Assembly: GCA_005877565.1 (NCBI GenBank)
Contig: VBOK01000023.1
Location: forward strand, 1 to 10,103
DNA: 10,103 nucleotides
Direction: 5' to 3'
From: Nitrospirota bacterium
Lineage (GTDB): Bacteria; Nitrospirota; Nitrospiria; Nitrospirales; NS-4
Position numbers and translations under genes: made by a program. The notes under the pieces are model-generated. The model saw nothing but the letters and a program-made list of their open reading frames with translations. It was not told where the DNA came from and ran no database searches. Below are positions 1-7,428 of this stretch, one piece after another (positions within the stretch are counted from its first letter, which is position 1; every line of letters begins with the position of its first letter).

Positions 1-161
1 GATGTTTTGGTTCGAAACAGGTTCTTGCACCAGGACTAAGCGGGTGGCGCCGCATGGGACCCGGGCGGAGCAGAAGAGCCTACAGCCGAGTCTACGGGGC
101 TGCGACGACGAAAGGATCTGAGCACGTCCGGGTGATGCGGTGACAGGACCCGCAACCAGAG
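1..161. other. Left-edge stretch without a recognisable gene
   Basis: No supportable coding frame, RNA gene or terminator was seen. A short inverted repeat (TGTTT/AAACA, about 3-19) is the only structure. Confidence 0.5.
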
Positions 162-965
162 CTACTTCGCGGATTGGGCGCAGCGGAAGCCGATGAAGGC
201 GTTACGGGTCTCGGGCGGGACCTTGGAGGTGCGGCTGCCTGACAACAGGTAGACCGGCATGTCCGACCACGAGCCACCCCGCACCATCTTGTACTGACCC
301 GATCGCGGCCCCTGCGGGTTCTTCTCGGGACTGTCTCTATAGTACTCGCCGTCATACCAATCCTGGACCCATTCCGCGACGTTGCCCGCCAGGTCGAAGG
401 CCCCGTACGGCCCTTCGCCTCCTGGATAGCTGCCGACGGGCTTGAGGAGATCGTAGGAGAACTTGGTCATCTGGCCGAACAGGGCGAGCGTGGCATTTGG
501 TTGTTTCTCCCCCCAGGGAAACGGCCGCTCAGTCGTCCCGCGGGCGGCTTTTTCCCACTCGGCTTCGGTGGGGAGCCGTCGCCCGTTGATCTGGCAGTAG
601 GCGTCGGCATCGCTCCAGGTCACTCCGACGACAGGACGATTGGCGTGGTCCGGAAACTTGACCATGGCCCAGTTCAACGGCTTCTGCCACCCCGCGAATT
701 CCAGGAACTTGGCGTACCGTTCCGTCGTGGCCTCGTATTGATCGATATAGTACGCGTCCAGGTACACCTTGTGGCGGGGCTGCTCGTCGTCCAGCCCCAC
801 ACCCTCCGGAAGCCCCATCCAGAATTCCCCGGCCGACACCAGAACCATGGGCACACCGTCCTTGGCGATGATTTCCCTCGGCAGGCCGCCCTCTGCAGCC
901 ATCGCCAACGATAGGCCAGCCGCGAGCAGGAACGCACCCACCCCTGCTAGTTTCTGAACCCGCAT
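162..965 (-). CDS. Secreted SUMF1 / formylglycine-generating-enzyme-like domain protein
   Basis: A 267-residue protein with an N-terminal signal peptide (MRVQKLAGVGAFLLAAGLSLAMAAEG) ending near residue 25, followed by one full-length SUMF1/FGE-sulfatase fold. Family marks visible: VSAGEFWMG (about 43-51), GVTWSDADAYC, GRRLPTEAEWEKAARG in the middle, GNVAEWVQDWYD, RGGSWSD (229-235) and C-terminal GFRC (259-262). True formylglycine-generating enzymes carry two copper-binding cysteines just after the RGGS motif; here that stretch is WSDMPVYLLSGSR, with no cysteine. Sulfatase-activating oxidase chemistry is therefore unlikely, and a binding or structural role outside the cytoplasm is more probable; the substrate cannot be told. 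Start ATG at 965 is chosen because it begins the signal peptide; no strong ribosome binding site precedes it. Divergent from the TPR/periplasmic-binding-fold gene across about 170 bp. The family assignment is firm; the function is not. Confidence 0.88.
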   Translation of the reverse strand: MRVQKLAGVGAFLLAAGLSLAMAAEGGLPREIIAKDGVPMVLVSAGEFWMGLPEGVGLDDEQPRHKVYLDAYYIDQYEATTERYAKFLEFAGWQKPLNWAMVKFPDHANRPVVGVTWSDADAYCQINGRRLPTEAEWEKAARGTTERPFPWGEKQPNATLALFGQMTKFSYDLLKPVGSYPGGEGPYGAFDLAGNVAEWVQDWYDGEYYRDSPEKNPQGPRSGQYKMVRGGSWSDMPVYLLSGSRTSKVPPETRNAFIGFRCAQSAK

Positions 966-1038
966 TAGCTGAACTATGAATGATGACCGATGAACTCTGA
1001 ATTCAGCATTCTGCGTTTCAGTTTAGCACACGCCTCGC

Positions 1039-1068
1039 TTGACTTCATTTCGCCCCACTCATTATAGT
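1039..1068 (+). promoter_or_regulatory. Candidate sigma-70 type promoter for the rightward block
   Basis: TTGACT (1039-1044) and TATAGT (1063-1068) are separated by 18 nt in the divergent intergenic region. Each box is one base from consensus and the spacing is within the usual range. Transcription would start near 1075 and give a leader of about 65 nt before the GTG at 1140. No other match of this quality was seen in this intergenic region. Inference from consensus only. Confidence 0.45.
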
Positions 1069-1139
1069 GACACCTTCTCATGCACGTGCGCTCCGAACAC
1101 CTCACTCGATAACCCTTGGCGCGGTTCCCTTCCCAATCC

Positions 1140-2888
1140 GTGAGAAGAGCCGGGCGCCTCTGCGCCCTTGCCATGCTGGCGGCCGGCCTGCTCCTGACAG
1201 GTGGCATGCCTCTCGATGCCCAGCCGCGGCCTGCCCCGTCCAAGGCCGAGGAGGAGGTCAAGGCCCAGATCGACAAAGCCAGCGGCTTGGCCGAGGAAGG
1301 CAGGGCTGACGCGGCCGTCGAAATTCTACAAAAGGTCATCGCAGCCTCGCCGCAGAGCGAGCATATCCCCGTGGCCTATCTCCTGCTCGGCAAGGTCCTG
1401 AGCGGCCAGAAGAATTACGAGGAGGCCGGCGCGTACTACCGACGCCTGTTGGAGGAATATCCCGGCTCCGACCTGGCTCCTCAGGCCCGCCTGGGATTGA
1501 TCTCGACCCTGCTCAAGACCGGGCAACTGAACGCCGCACTGCCCCTGCTGTTCGAAGCCAAGGGCCAGACGACAGACCCGGCCGTAAAGCGCATCATCCT
1601 CCAGCAACTGGAAGAGGTCTACCTCGCCAACCAGGACTATGTCCAGATGGTGGAGACCGCCGTCGAGGCCCGCGCGCTCGCCCCCGAGGAGGAACGGCGC
1701 TCGATCGAGCAACGCATCGCCGAGATCGTCAGATCGAGAATCGGCGAGAAGGACCTCCGTCATTTCGTGGACAAGTACCCGCGCACGTTCCCCTCCGATA
1801 TCGCGCTGCTGCGGCTGATCGAGCTCTATGGGTCGGCCGGCGAAGATTACAAACTCGCCCGCGCCGCCCGCGATTTCCTGACCCAGTTCCCTCTGCACGA
1901 GCAGGCTGCCTCCGTCGATGCTCTTCTGGCTGGGCAGCGGAAGAAGCTCAAGAGCATGGCGTACCGCATCGGCGCCCTGCTGCCCCTCTCGGGCGCGTTG
2001 AGCCCGTACGGCACCGACGTACTGAACGGCATCCGGATCGCCTTCGGCGAGGCCACCGAGGCCATCCCGCAACTGGCGGTGGGCCTCGTCGTCAAGGATA
2101 CCGAAGGCGCTGCACAGGTCCTGGCCTCAGAGCTCGACGACCTGCTGAACGAGTACCAGCCGATCGCCGTCATCGGCCCATTGCTGAGCCGCGAGGTGAA
2201 GGCCGTGGCGGCCGCCGCGGACGCCTATGAAGTGGTCTTCATCACACCGACGGCCACTCTCGCCGACGTGCAGCTCCTCGGCCAGTACCTGTTCAACACC
2301 GCCGTCAACAGCCGCGCGCTCGTGCGGGACATTGCCGCCTATGCGACTGGCCCGCTAGGCTGGAAACGCTTCTGCATCCTTGCCCCGCGGGACCAGTACG
2401 GCGCGGAGATGACGCAAGCCTTCGCGGAAGAAATCCACCGCCTCGGCGGGGAGATCATCGCCGTCGACACGTACAGGCCCGACGATAACGATTTCGGCCC
2501 CCCCATCAAACGCATCAAGGAGGCCGACCTCAAACGCTACGGCAAGATGGAGTCTCCCCCAACTCCGCCTCAGAAGAAAGGTATCAAGGAAACCAAGATC
2601 TACATCCCTGGGTTCGACGCGATCTTCCTCCCGGGCGAGGCCCAAAAAGTGAGCCTGATCGCCGGCCAGATCCGGTTCTATGCCGCCAAGGTGGGCCTCC
2701 TGGGGACCAACGGGATGGACACGCCGGAGTTGCTCCACTTCGACACCCGCGCCGTCGAAGAGGCTATCTTCGCGGATAGTTTTTTCGTGGACAGCCCCGA
2801 CCCTGCCGTGCGAAACTTCGTCGAGGCAGCGCCCTCCGAGAGAGCGTCAAGAACGTCAAGAACGCGCCCGGGCTCATTGGGCCTTTGA
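1140..2888 (+). CDS. TPR plus type-1 periplasmic-binding-fold protein (penicillin-binding-protein activator / LpoA-like), 3' end disrupted
   Basis: An exported protein of about 582 residues. It has a signal peptide (MRRAGRLCALAMLAAGLLLTG..., cleavage near LDA-QP), a TPR-rich helical region at about 35-265, and a type-1 periplasmic-binding fold from about residue 275 (YRIGALLPLSGALSPYG, later AVIGPLLSREVKAVA and FITPTATLAD). This order matches the LpoA/LppC-like and Leu/Ile/Val-binding-like families, which either activate cell-wall synthases or bind ligands in the periplasm. GTG at 1140 is preferred to TTG at 1116 because it begins directly at the basic n-region; neither has a clear ribosome binding site. 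After NFVE (about 2824) the frame degenerates into a Ser/Arg-rich tail ending at 2888, while a convincing C-terminus continues in another frame to 2977. About 40 residues of the binding fold seem to be lost together with the frame. First gene of a probable operon. Confidence 0.82.
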   Translation: MRRAGRLCALAMLAAGLLLTGGMPLDAQPRPAPSKAEEEVKAQIDKASGLAEEGRADAAVEILQKVIAASPQSEHIPVAYLLLGKVLSGQKNYEEAGAYYRRLLEEYPGSDLAPQARLGLISTLLKTGQLNAALPLLFEAKGQTTDPAVKRIILQQLEEVYLANQDYVQMVETAVEARALAPEEERRSIEQRIAEIVRSRIGEKDLRHFVDKYPRTFPSDIALLRLIELYGSAGEDYKLARAARDFLTQFPLHEQAASVDALLAGQRKKLKSMAYRIGALLPLSGALSPYGTDVLNGIRIAFGEATEAIPQLAVGLVVKDTEGAAQVLASELDDLLNEYQPIAVIGPLLSREVKAVAAAADAYEVVFITPTATLADVQLLGQYLFNTAVNSRALVRDIAAYATGPLGWKRFCILAPRDQYGAEMTQAFAEEIHRLGGEIIAVDTYRPDDNDFGPPIKRIKEADLKRYGKMESPPTPPQKKGIKETKIYIPGFDAIFLPGEAQKVSLIAGQIRFYAAKVGLLGTNGMDTPELLHFDTRAVEEAIFADSFFVDSPDPAVRNFVEAAPSERASRTSRTRPGSLGL

Positions 2889-2977
2889 CCATGAACCCGG
2901 CAGGATATCTGGAGCGGCGCTACGTGCTCATTCAGGTCAAGAATGGCAAGCTCGTGCCGCTGATGGACATGCGATGA
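2829..2977 (+). pseudogene. Detached C-terminus of the TPR/periplasmic-binding-fold protein
   Basis: This frame reads SALRESVKNVKNAPGLIG, then PLTMNPAGYLERRYV, then LIQVKNGKLVPLMDMR and a TGA at 2975-2977. It looks like the last strand-helix and strand of a type-1 periplasmic-binding domain (G-x-x-G, then a hydrophobic strand, then nGK-V-L). Its stop overlaps the ATG of the site-2 protease gene (ATGA at 2974-2977), the arrangement of translationally coupled genes, which supports this being the genuine 3' end of the preceding gene. The exact left edge is uncertain, about 2825-2838. Confidence 0.75.
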
Positions 2978-3693
2978 ACCACATCGGCCAGATCATCCAT
3001 ACGATCTCGTACATGGCGCTCCCGCTGCTCCTGGCCATGGTGTTCCACGAGTACGCCCACGGCTGGGTCGCCGACCGCTACGGTGATTCCACGGCTCGCC
3101 TGGAAGGGCGGCTGACGCTCAACCCCGTCGCGCACATCGATCCGTTCGGGACGATCCTGCTGCCGTTGCTGTGCCTGATCTTTCCCTCCGGCATCCTGCT
3201 CGGCTACGCCAAGCCGGTGCCGGTCAACGCCTGGAACCTGCGCAATCCGCGCCGCGACATGGCGCTGGTGGCCGCCGCGGGACCTGGCATGAACCTACTT
3301 CTGGCCATCGCGAGCGCCCTCGCGCTCAGCGCCATCCTGGCAATTGACCCATCCGTCGCCGATTCCATCTCCACCGGCGGGCCCGGCATCCGAAGAGACC
3401 TGCTGGGCATGATCCTGGTACCCCTGGCCTGGATGTGCACGTACTCGGTCCTCATCAACGTCGTGCTCCTGGTCTTCAACCTGATCCCCATCCCGCCGCT
3501 GGACGGCGGCCGGATCATGGTCAGCCTCCTCCCCCCGCGCCAGGCCGAAGCGCTCAGCCGTCTGGAGCCGTACGGGATGCTGATCATCTTCTTCCTGGTC
3601 GTCGCCGATCCCCAGATCCATCTGTTCGGCATGGTGATGGGACCGCTGGTCAACACGCTGACGACGACGATCATCTCGACTTTCATCTCGTAA
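2974..3693 (+). CDS. Site-2 protease family (M50) membrane metalloprotease
   Basis: A 239-residue polytopic membrane protein that would cleave peptide bonds within the membrane using zinc. The zinc-ligand helix motif HEYAH is at residues 25-29, and the third ligand sits in NLIPIPPLDGG (169-179, Asp177), the family's N-x-x-P-x-x-P-L-D-G motif. Hydrophobic segments lie at about 12-24, 57-78, 96-124, 143-172 and 200-224. This is the short form without PDZ or CBS domains, of usual length for that subgroup. The start at 2974 is chosen because homologues begin just before the HEYAH helix and because the ATG overlaps the upstream TGA; the open frame extends further upstream but that part reads as an out-of-frame shadow. 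trpS follows 18 nt downstream. Client proteins unknown. Confidence 0.9.
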   Translation: MNHIGQIIHTISYMALPLLLAMVFHEYAHGWVADRYGDSTARLEGRLTLNPVAHIDPFGTILLPLLCLIFPSGILLGYAKPVPVNAWNLRNPRRDMALVAAAGPGMNLLLAIASALALSAILAIDPSVADSISTGGPGIRRDLLGMILVPLAWMCTYSVLINVVLLVFNLIPIPPLDGGRIMVSLLPPRQAEALSRLEPYGMLIIFFLVVADPQIHLFGMVMGPLVNTLTTTIISTFIS

Positions 3694-3711
3694 ATCGGAT
3701 AGAAACGCGCC

Positions 3712-4568
3712 ATGGCCAAACGTGTCCTGAGCGGAATGCAGCCGAGCGGTGTGTTGCACCTCGGGAACCTGTTCGGCGCGCTCGACAACTTCCTGCGCCT
3801 CCAGGCCGAGCACGAGTGCTTCTACTTCGTCGCCGACTGGCACGCGCTCTCGACGAACTACGAGGACACCACCCGCATCCGGGAGTACACCCGCGAGATC
3901 GGAACCCTACGTACAAGGAGAAACAGGAGAACCTGGAGGGACGCGACCTGTCCACCTACGGCTTCCTCGGCTACCCCGTCCTGCAGGCCGCGGACATCCT
4001 GTTATACAAGGGGGACTACGTGCCGGTGGGTGTGGACCAGCTTCCCCACCTCGAGCTGACGCGGGAAATTACCCGGCGCTTCAACGCCCTCTACAAGCCA
4101 GTTTTCCCCGAGCCACAGGCCCTCCTGACGGAGATCCCCAAGGTCCCCGGCACGGACGGCCGTAAGATGAGCAAGAGTTACAACAACACGATCAACCTCT
4201 CGGACTCCGAGGCGACGGTCCGCGCCAAGCTCAAGACGATGGTGACCGATCCCGCCCGCGTTCGGCGGACGGACAAGGGCAACCCGGACGTCTGCCCGGT
4301 CTTCACGCTCCACAAGTCGGCGTCCCAGCAGGGCGTCATCGACCGGGTGAACAAGGAGTGCCGGACAGCCGAGATCGGGTGCCTTGATTGCAAAGGCCTG
4401 CTCGCGGACGCGCTGGTCGCCCGCCTCACGCCGGTCTGGGAGAAGCGGCGCGAGCTCGTGCAGAAGCCGAAGCTCGTTGACGAGGTGATTGCCGCGGGGA
4501 CCAAGAAGGCCAGCGCCGTTGCACAACAGACCATCGCAGAAGTGAATGATGCGATGAAGATGGGGTAA
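3712..4568 (+). pseudogene. trpS: Tryptophan--tRNA ligase, interrupted by an internal deletion and frame change
   Basis: Class I aminoacyl-tRNA synthetase that charges tRNA-Trp. The 5' part, from ATG 3712 (MAKRVLSGMQPSGVLHLGN), holds the HIGH-like HLGN motif and the Rossmann start through IREYTREI, ending near 3903. The 3' part is in another frame from about 3904 (RNPTYKEKQENLEGRDL) to 4568 and holds GYPVLQAADILLY, VGVDQLPHLELTREI and the KMSKS signature (GRKMSKSYNNTI). By alignment from memory with Geobacillus-type TrpRS, about 42 residues are missing between TREI and RNPTYKEK, around 127 nt, including part of the Rossmann core. Residues before and after the gap are well conserved and show no other decay. 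A cell with only this allele should not be viable, so an assembly error is more likely than a real pseudogene. Same operon as the M50 gene (18 nt upstream). Confidence 0.92.
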
Positions 4569-4587
4569 GGCCGCCAGGGTTAGGTAT

Positions 4588-4592
4588 GGAGG
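4588..4592 (+). promoter_or_regulatory. Strong Shine-Dalgarno for the PEBP gene
   Basis: GGAGG lies 7 nt before the ATG at 4600. It fixes the start of the PEBP-family gene and is one of the clearest ribosome binding sites in the window. Confidence 0.7.
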
Positions 4593-4599
4593 TCACACC

Positions 4600-5055
4600 A
4601 TGGAACTGAAAAGCTCCGCGTTTACAGCCGGGGGGATAATCCCCAAGAAGTACACGTGTGATGGACCGGACGTGTCCCCGCCCTTGAGCTGGTCCGACGT
4701 TCCGGCAGGAGCCAAGAGCCTGGCGCTCATCGCGGACGACCCGGATGCGCCGATGGGCACCTGGGTGCACTGGGTGGCGTGGAACATCCCGCCGAACGCG
4801 CGCGGCCTCGAGGAAGGCATGCCGAAAAAGGACTCGCTTCCGAACGGGATGAAGCAGGGCACGACGGACTTTCGCAGCATCGGCTATGGCGGCCCCTGCC
4901 CGCCATCTGGCACACACCGCTACTTCTTCAAGTTGTACGCGCTCGACACCAGCCTGAACCTGCCGCCGAGTACGACCAAGAAGGATCTGGAGAAAGCGAT
5001 GCAGGGGCATCTCCTGCAACAGGTTGAGCTGATGGGCAAGTACGCCCGGCGGTAG
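4600..5055 (+). CDS. PEBP / YbhB-YbcL family (Raf kinase inhibitor-like) protein
   Basis: A 151-residue single-domain protein of the phosphatidylethanolamine-binding family, the usual length for bacterial YbhB/YbcL. The ligand pocket motifs are plain: DDPDAP (46-51) followed by WVHWVAWNIP (55-64), and GYGGPCPPSGTHRY (95-108) with the GPCPPSG-HRY signature. No signal peptide, so it is probably cytoplasmic. Bacterial members bind small anionic ligands, and their physiological role is poorly known. It lies 31 nt after trpS and probably shares its transcript. Codons near its 3' end (MGKYARR-stop) recur in altered form upstream of the second receiver-coiled-coil gene (7429-7452), which shows that this 3' end was once part of a duplicated segment. 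Confidence 0.93.
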   Translation: MELKSSAFTAGGIIPKKYTCDGPDVSPPLSWSDVPAGAKSLALIADDPDAPMGTWVHWVAWNIPPNARGLEEGMPKKDSLPNGMKQGTTDFRSIGYGGPCPPSGTHRYFFKLYALDTSLNLPPSTTKKDLEKAMQGHLLQQVELMGKYARR

Positions 5056-5071
5056 GGTGGAAAGCCCGGCC

Positions 5072-5089
5072 AAAAAAGTCGCTTTTTTT
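5072..5089 (+). terminator. Possible weak A/T-stem terminator after the PEBP gene
   Basis: AAAAAAG, loop TCG, CTTTTTT, then one more T: a perfect 7-bp stem whose right arm is itself a T-tract, 17 nt after the PEBP stop. The stem is AT-rich and the loop has only 3 nt, so strength is doubtful. The equivalent place before the second receiver-coiled-coil gene does not keep the hairpin. Apart from this, 5056-5178 holds no gene. Confidence 0.3.
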
Positions 5090-5178
5090 ATGCATTCGGC
5101 GTATCCTTCATAAGATTTCACAACATTAACGTTCTCGCTCCAAGATGTGGCTCCCACCTGGCACATTTTGAGGTGGTC

Positions 5179-6395
5179 ATGTCCGACATGACTCCTATCA
5201 ATGTCCTCATCGCAAACGAGCAGGCTCAAGAAGCCAAGGAAGTGACTTTGAGCCTGCGTGCATTCTTTCCCAACAGCCGGATCGAGGTGGTGTACTCAGC
5301 CGACGAAGTGGTGCAATGGGCAGTCAAGTGTGAATGGCACACGATCCTTGCTGATGTGGACTTGTTCCGTCAGAGTGGGCTTGCGACGCTGACCGAGCTC
5401 AAACGGCACGCACCAATGGCAACCATCATTATTCAAGCCGATTGCAACGATATGACTCTGGGAACGCAGGTCCTGCACTATGGCGTCGATTTTTATCTTG
5501 CGAAAACCTCTCATGGCTTTTTGAGTGAATTGCCCTTTGTTCTGCGAACATTTTTGAAGAATCAAGACCTGAATTCGCGGTTGAATGTCGCGAACGAGCG
5601 AGTCCTACGCCTGGAAGAGCAAGTGTCACGGACGCAGACGGACTACCAGTCGTTAGTTGAACAACTCGACCAAGTACATCAGGAGCGCACGCAGTTGCAG
5701 GAAGAACTTCAAGCCCACGAAGTCGAGTTATCGCAGTCCAAGGAGAAGAAGCAGTTGCTTCTGGACCAATGGGAGAAGCTCCGCCAAGCGCACACGGCGA
5801 TGGAGGAAGAACTCCAGCAGGTGACAGGGCAGTTGACCCAGGAACGCGGAGAAAACCAGGCTTCCCGAGAGCAGCTCGAGAAGCTGCGGCCGACGCAGAG
5901 CTGTCTCTCGAACGGACCGAAAAGCAGGCGTACATGGAGCAGATCGAGAAGCTCAGCCATGAGCGCGACCAACTACAAGAGCGGCTGGCGCAGGGCCAGA
6001 TGGAAAAGCAGCCGCTCTTCACCCAATTGGAGCAAATGCGTCAAGGCCAAACCCCGGCACAGGAACAAATCCAGCGCCTTGAAGAGCAATTGTCTCAGGA
6101 GCATCGGCAACAACAGACCTTCTCAGAGCAGATCGAAGCGCTGCGACAAGAGCGGGCCCAGGCGCTGAACGAGCTGGCCAAGATCCAGGAAGAAAAACAG
6201 TACCTACTGCGCCACCTGGAGGGTGAGAGTCAAGAGCACACCCAGACGCTGGAGCAGCTGGCCCAGCTCCAAGGAGAAAGACAGTCTTTACTGGAGCAAT
6301 TGGAGGAAATGCGTCGAACACGCCAACAGATGGAAGAACGAATCAGGCGCCTCGAAGAGCGGTTGCTTCAGGATCATCGACAAAAATTGCTCTAG
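5179..6395 (+). pseudogene. Degenerate receiver + long coiled-coil protein, copy 1 (internal deletion and frame change)
   Basis: Unrecognised family. ATG 5179 is set by GAGG at 5170-5173. Residues 1-125 resemble a CheY-like receiver: Asp59 (ILADVDLF) aligns with the phospho-acceptor and Lys109 (FYLAKT) is kept, but the acidic pair is Asn13-Glu14 and the usual Thr/Ser is Gln86. From about residue 130 the protein is one Gln/Glu/Leu-rich coiled coil with no membrane segment. The first frame is good to about 5889 (REQLEKLR); afterwards it turns into Ser/Arg-rich nonsense ending at 6168. The coiled coil resumes in another frame at about 5889 (ADAELSLERTEKQAYMEQIEKL) and ends at 6395. Against copy 2, 121 nt are missing at the join. 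The first 235 residues are about 80% identical to copy 2 by eye; the 3' half has about 95 more coiled-coil residues. Base composition is less GC-rich than the flanking operon. Confidence 0.8.
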
Positions 6396-6402
6396 CTGAA
6401 AA

Positions 6403-7371
6403 TTGAGTCTGCTGAAGCCGCAACAACACGATGACAGGCTTGCGAGGAGTCTCATCCTGGATGAGCTGTTCGACCTGTCACTGTACACAGCCCTTCGCGA
6501 CCTGACGGTAGGCGACGTTCAGGGGGTCCTTGACGAGCTCGTCCAGGTCGAGACCACCCACTTCGCCTTCTGGCAGACCTTCTTCAACCTCCAGCTCACC
6601 ACCCTCGATCTTCCGCGCCGCCTCAAACTCCGGGGCATCATCCTGGCGTGCCGCCTCTTCGGCACACCCGCCATCCATCTGGTCCTGCAAGCCATTGAGG
6701 TGTACGGGGTACGGAAATACCTGACGCTCTGGAAGGCCTACAAGGACGGGCCGCTGGGCGCGGCGGTCAAGGACATCCTGACGGATGAATTCAAACACGA
6801 GGACACGGTCGTGACCAAGCTGACCGAACGGAAGATCAATCCGGAGAGAATCCGCAACATTTTCTTGGGCATGAACGACGGTCTGGTCGAGATCCTAGGG
6901 GCAGTCAGCGGCTTCTTCGGGGCTTTCGGCGATGCGGTCACCGTCCTCATCGCCGCCTCCACCACAGCCGTGGCCGGATCGCTCTCAATGGGCGCCGGCA
7001 TCTATGTGGCGATCAGCTCCGAGAAGGAAATCAAAGCAACGGAACTGGCCAAACAGCAATTCCTCGGGACGGATACGGTCGCAGCCGAGATGGAAGAGCA
7101 GCCATTAGGCTCTGCGCTCGTTGTGGGCGTCAGTTATATCGTCGGGGCCATGGTTCCGGTGCTGCCGGTTCTGTTCGGCGCAAAGGATGCGCTGTTCTCG
7201 CTCCTCACGGCCGGCAGCATGATTATCCTGGTATCCATGGTGCTGGCGTTCCTCTCCGGCATGGAGATCAAAAAGCGCATCCTCACGAACCTGGTCATCA
7301 TCGCCTGCGCGGTGGCCATCACCTACGCGATTGGCCTTTTGGCCAAGACCCTCTGGGGCGTCTCGGTCTGA
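6403..7371 (+). CDS. Ferritin-like domain fused to VIT1/CCC1 family iron (or manganese) transporter
   Basis: A 322-residue protein. Residues about 12-145 form a ferritin-like helical domain with candidate metal ligands in VETTHFAFW (Glu50, His53) and TDEFKHED (Asp128, Glu129, His132, Glu133). Residues about 155-322 form a VIT1/CCC1 membrane domain with GMNDGLVEILGAVSGFFGAF (156-175), GSLSMGAGIYVAISSEKEI (192-210) and three C-terminal hydrophobic segments (about 236-258, 265-286, 293-316). Known relatives move Fe2+ or Mn2+ out of the cytosol, with the soluble domain thought to bind the metal first. The canonical E of the G-E-Y-V-S motif is Ile here, as far as can be judged by eye. TTG 6403 is the first possible start after an in-frame TGA at 6397; it has no clear ribosome binding site, so the start is uncertain. 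The gene begins 7 nt after copy 1 of the receiver-coiled-coil gene. Confidence 0.88.
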   Translation: MSLLKPQQHDDRLARSLILDELFDLSLYTALRDLTVGDVQGVLDELVQVETTHFAFWQTFFNLQLTTLDLPRRLKLRGIILACRLFGTPAIHLVLQAIEVYGVRKYLTLWKAYKDGPLGAAVKDILTDEFKHEDTVVTKLTERKINPERIRNIFLGMNDGLVEILGAVSGFFGAFGDAVTVLIAASTTAVAGSLSMGAGIYVAISSEKEIKATELAKQQFLGTDTVAAEMEEQPLGSALVVGVSYIVGAMVPVLPVLFGAKDALFSLLTAGSMIILVSMVLAFLSGMEIKKRILTNLVIIACAVAITYAIGLLAKTLWGVSV

Positions 7372-7379
7372 CGCGACCC

Positions 7380-7428
7380 CGGGTTTCTTTCTTTTCAAAT
7401 ACATCTTCGCCAAATCCAGCCGGGCATG
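7380..7428 (-). pseudogene. 49-bp fragment of the downstream TPR gene
   Basis: Identical at all 49 positions and in the same orientation to 8893-8941, which lies inside the TPR gene coded on the minus strand. Read on the minus strand it gives HARLDLAKMYLKRKKP, one TPR helix pair. It is too short to function. It ends exactly where a relic of a PEBP-gene 3' end begins, so it marks a rearrangement breakpoint. Confidence 0.85.

Noticed and set aside
3..25. tRNA-like T-arm (GGTTCGAAAC followed by CACCA)
   Set aside because: The only stem is TGTTT/AAACA with a loop that does not fit a T-arm, and no other tRNA arms can be drawn.
1326..2072. 248-codon open frame on the minus strand
   Set aside because: Antisense shadow of the TPR/PBP gene in GC-rich DNA; residues are low-complexity Gly/Leu/Gln and show no motif.
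2680..2973. 98-residue N-terminal extension of the site-2 protease
   Set aside because: Overlaps the upstream gene in a wrong frame and reads as Arg/Ser/Pro-rich nonsense; the ATG at 2974 fits family length and the ATGA overlap.
4426..5229. 267-codon open frame on the minus strand across trpS and PEBP
   Set aside because: Shadow of two well-supported plus-strand genes; crosses gene boundaries and has no recognisable domain.
5870..5910. Programmed ribosomal frameshift joining the two frames of coiled-coil copy 1
   Set aside because: No slippery heptamer is seen at the join, and about 40 residues present in copy 2 are missing, so a simple frameshift would not restore the protein.
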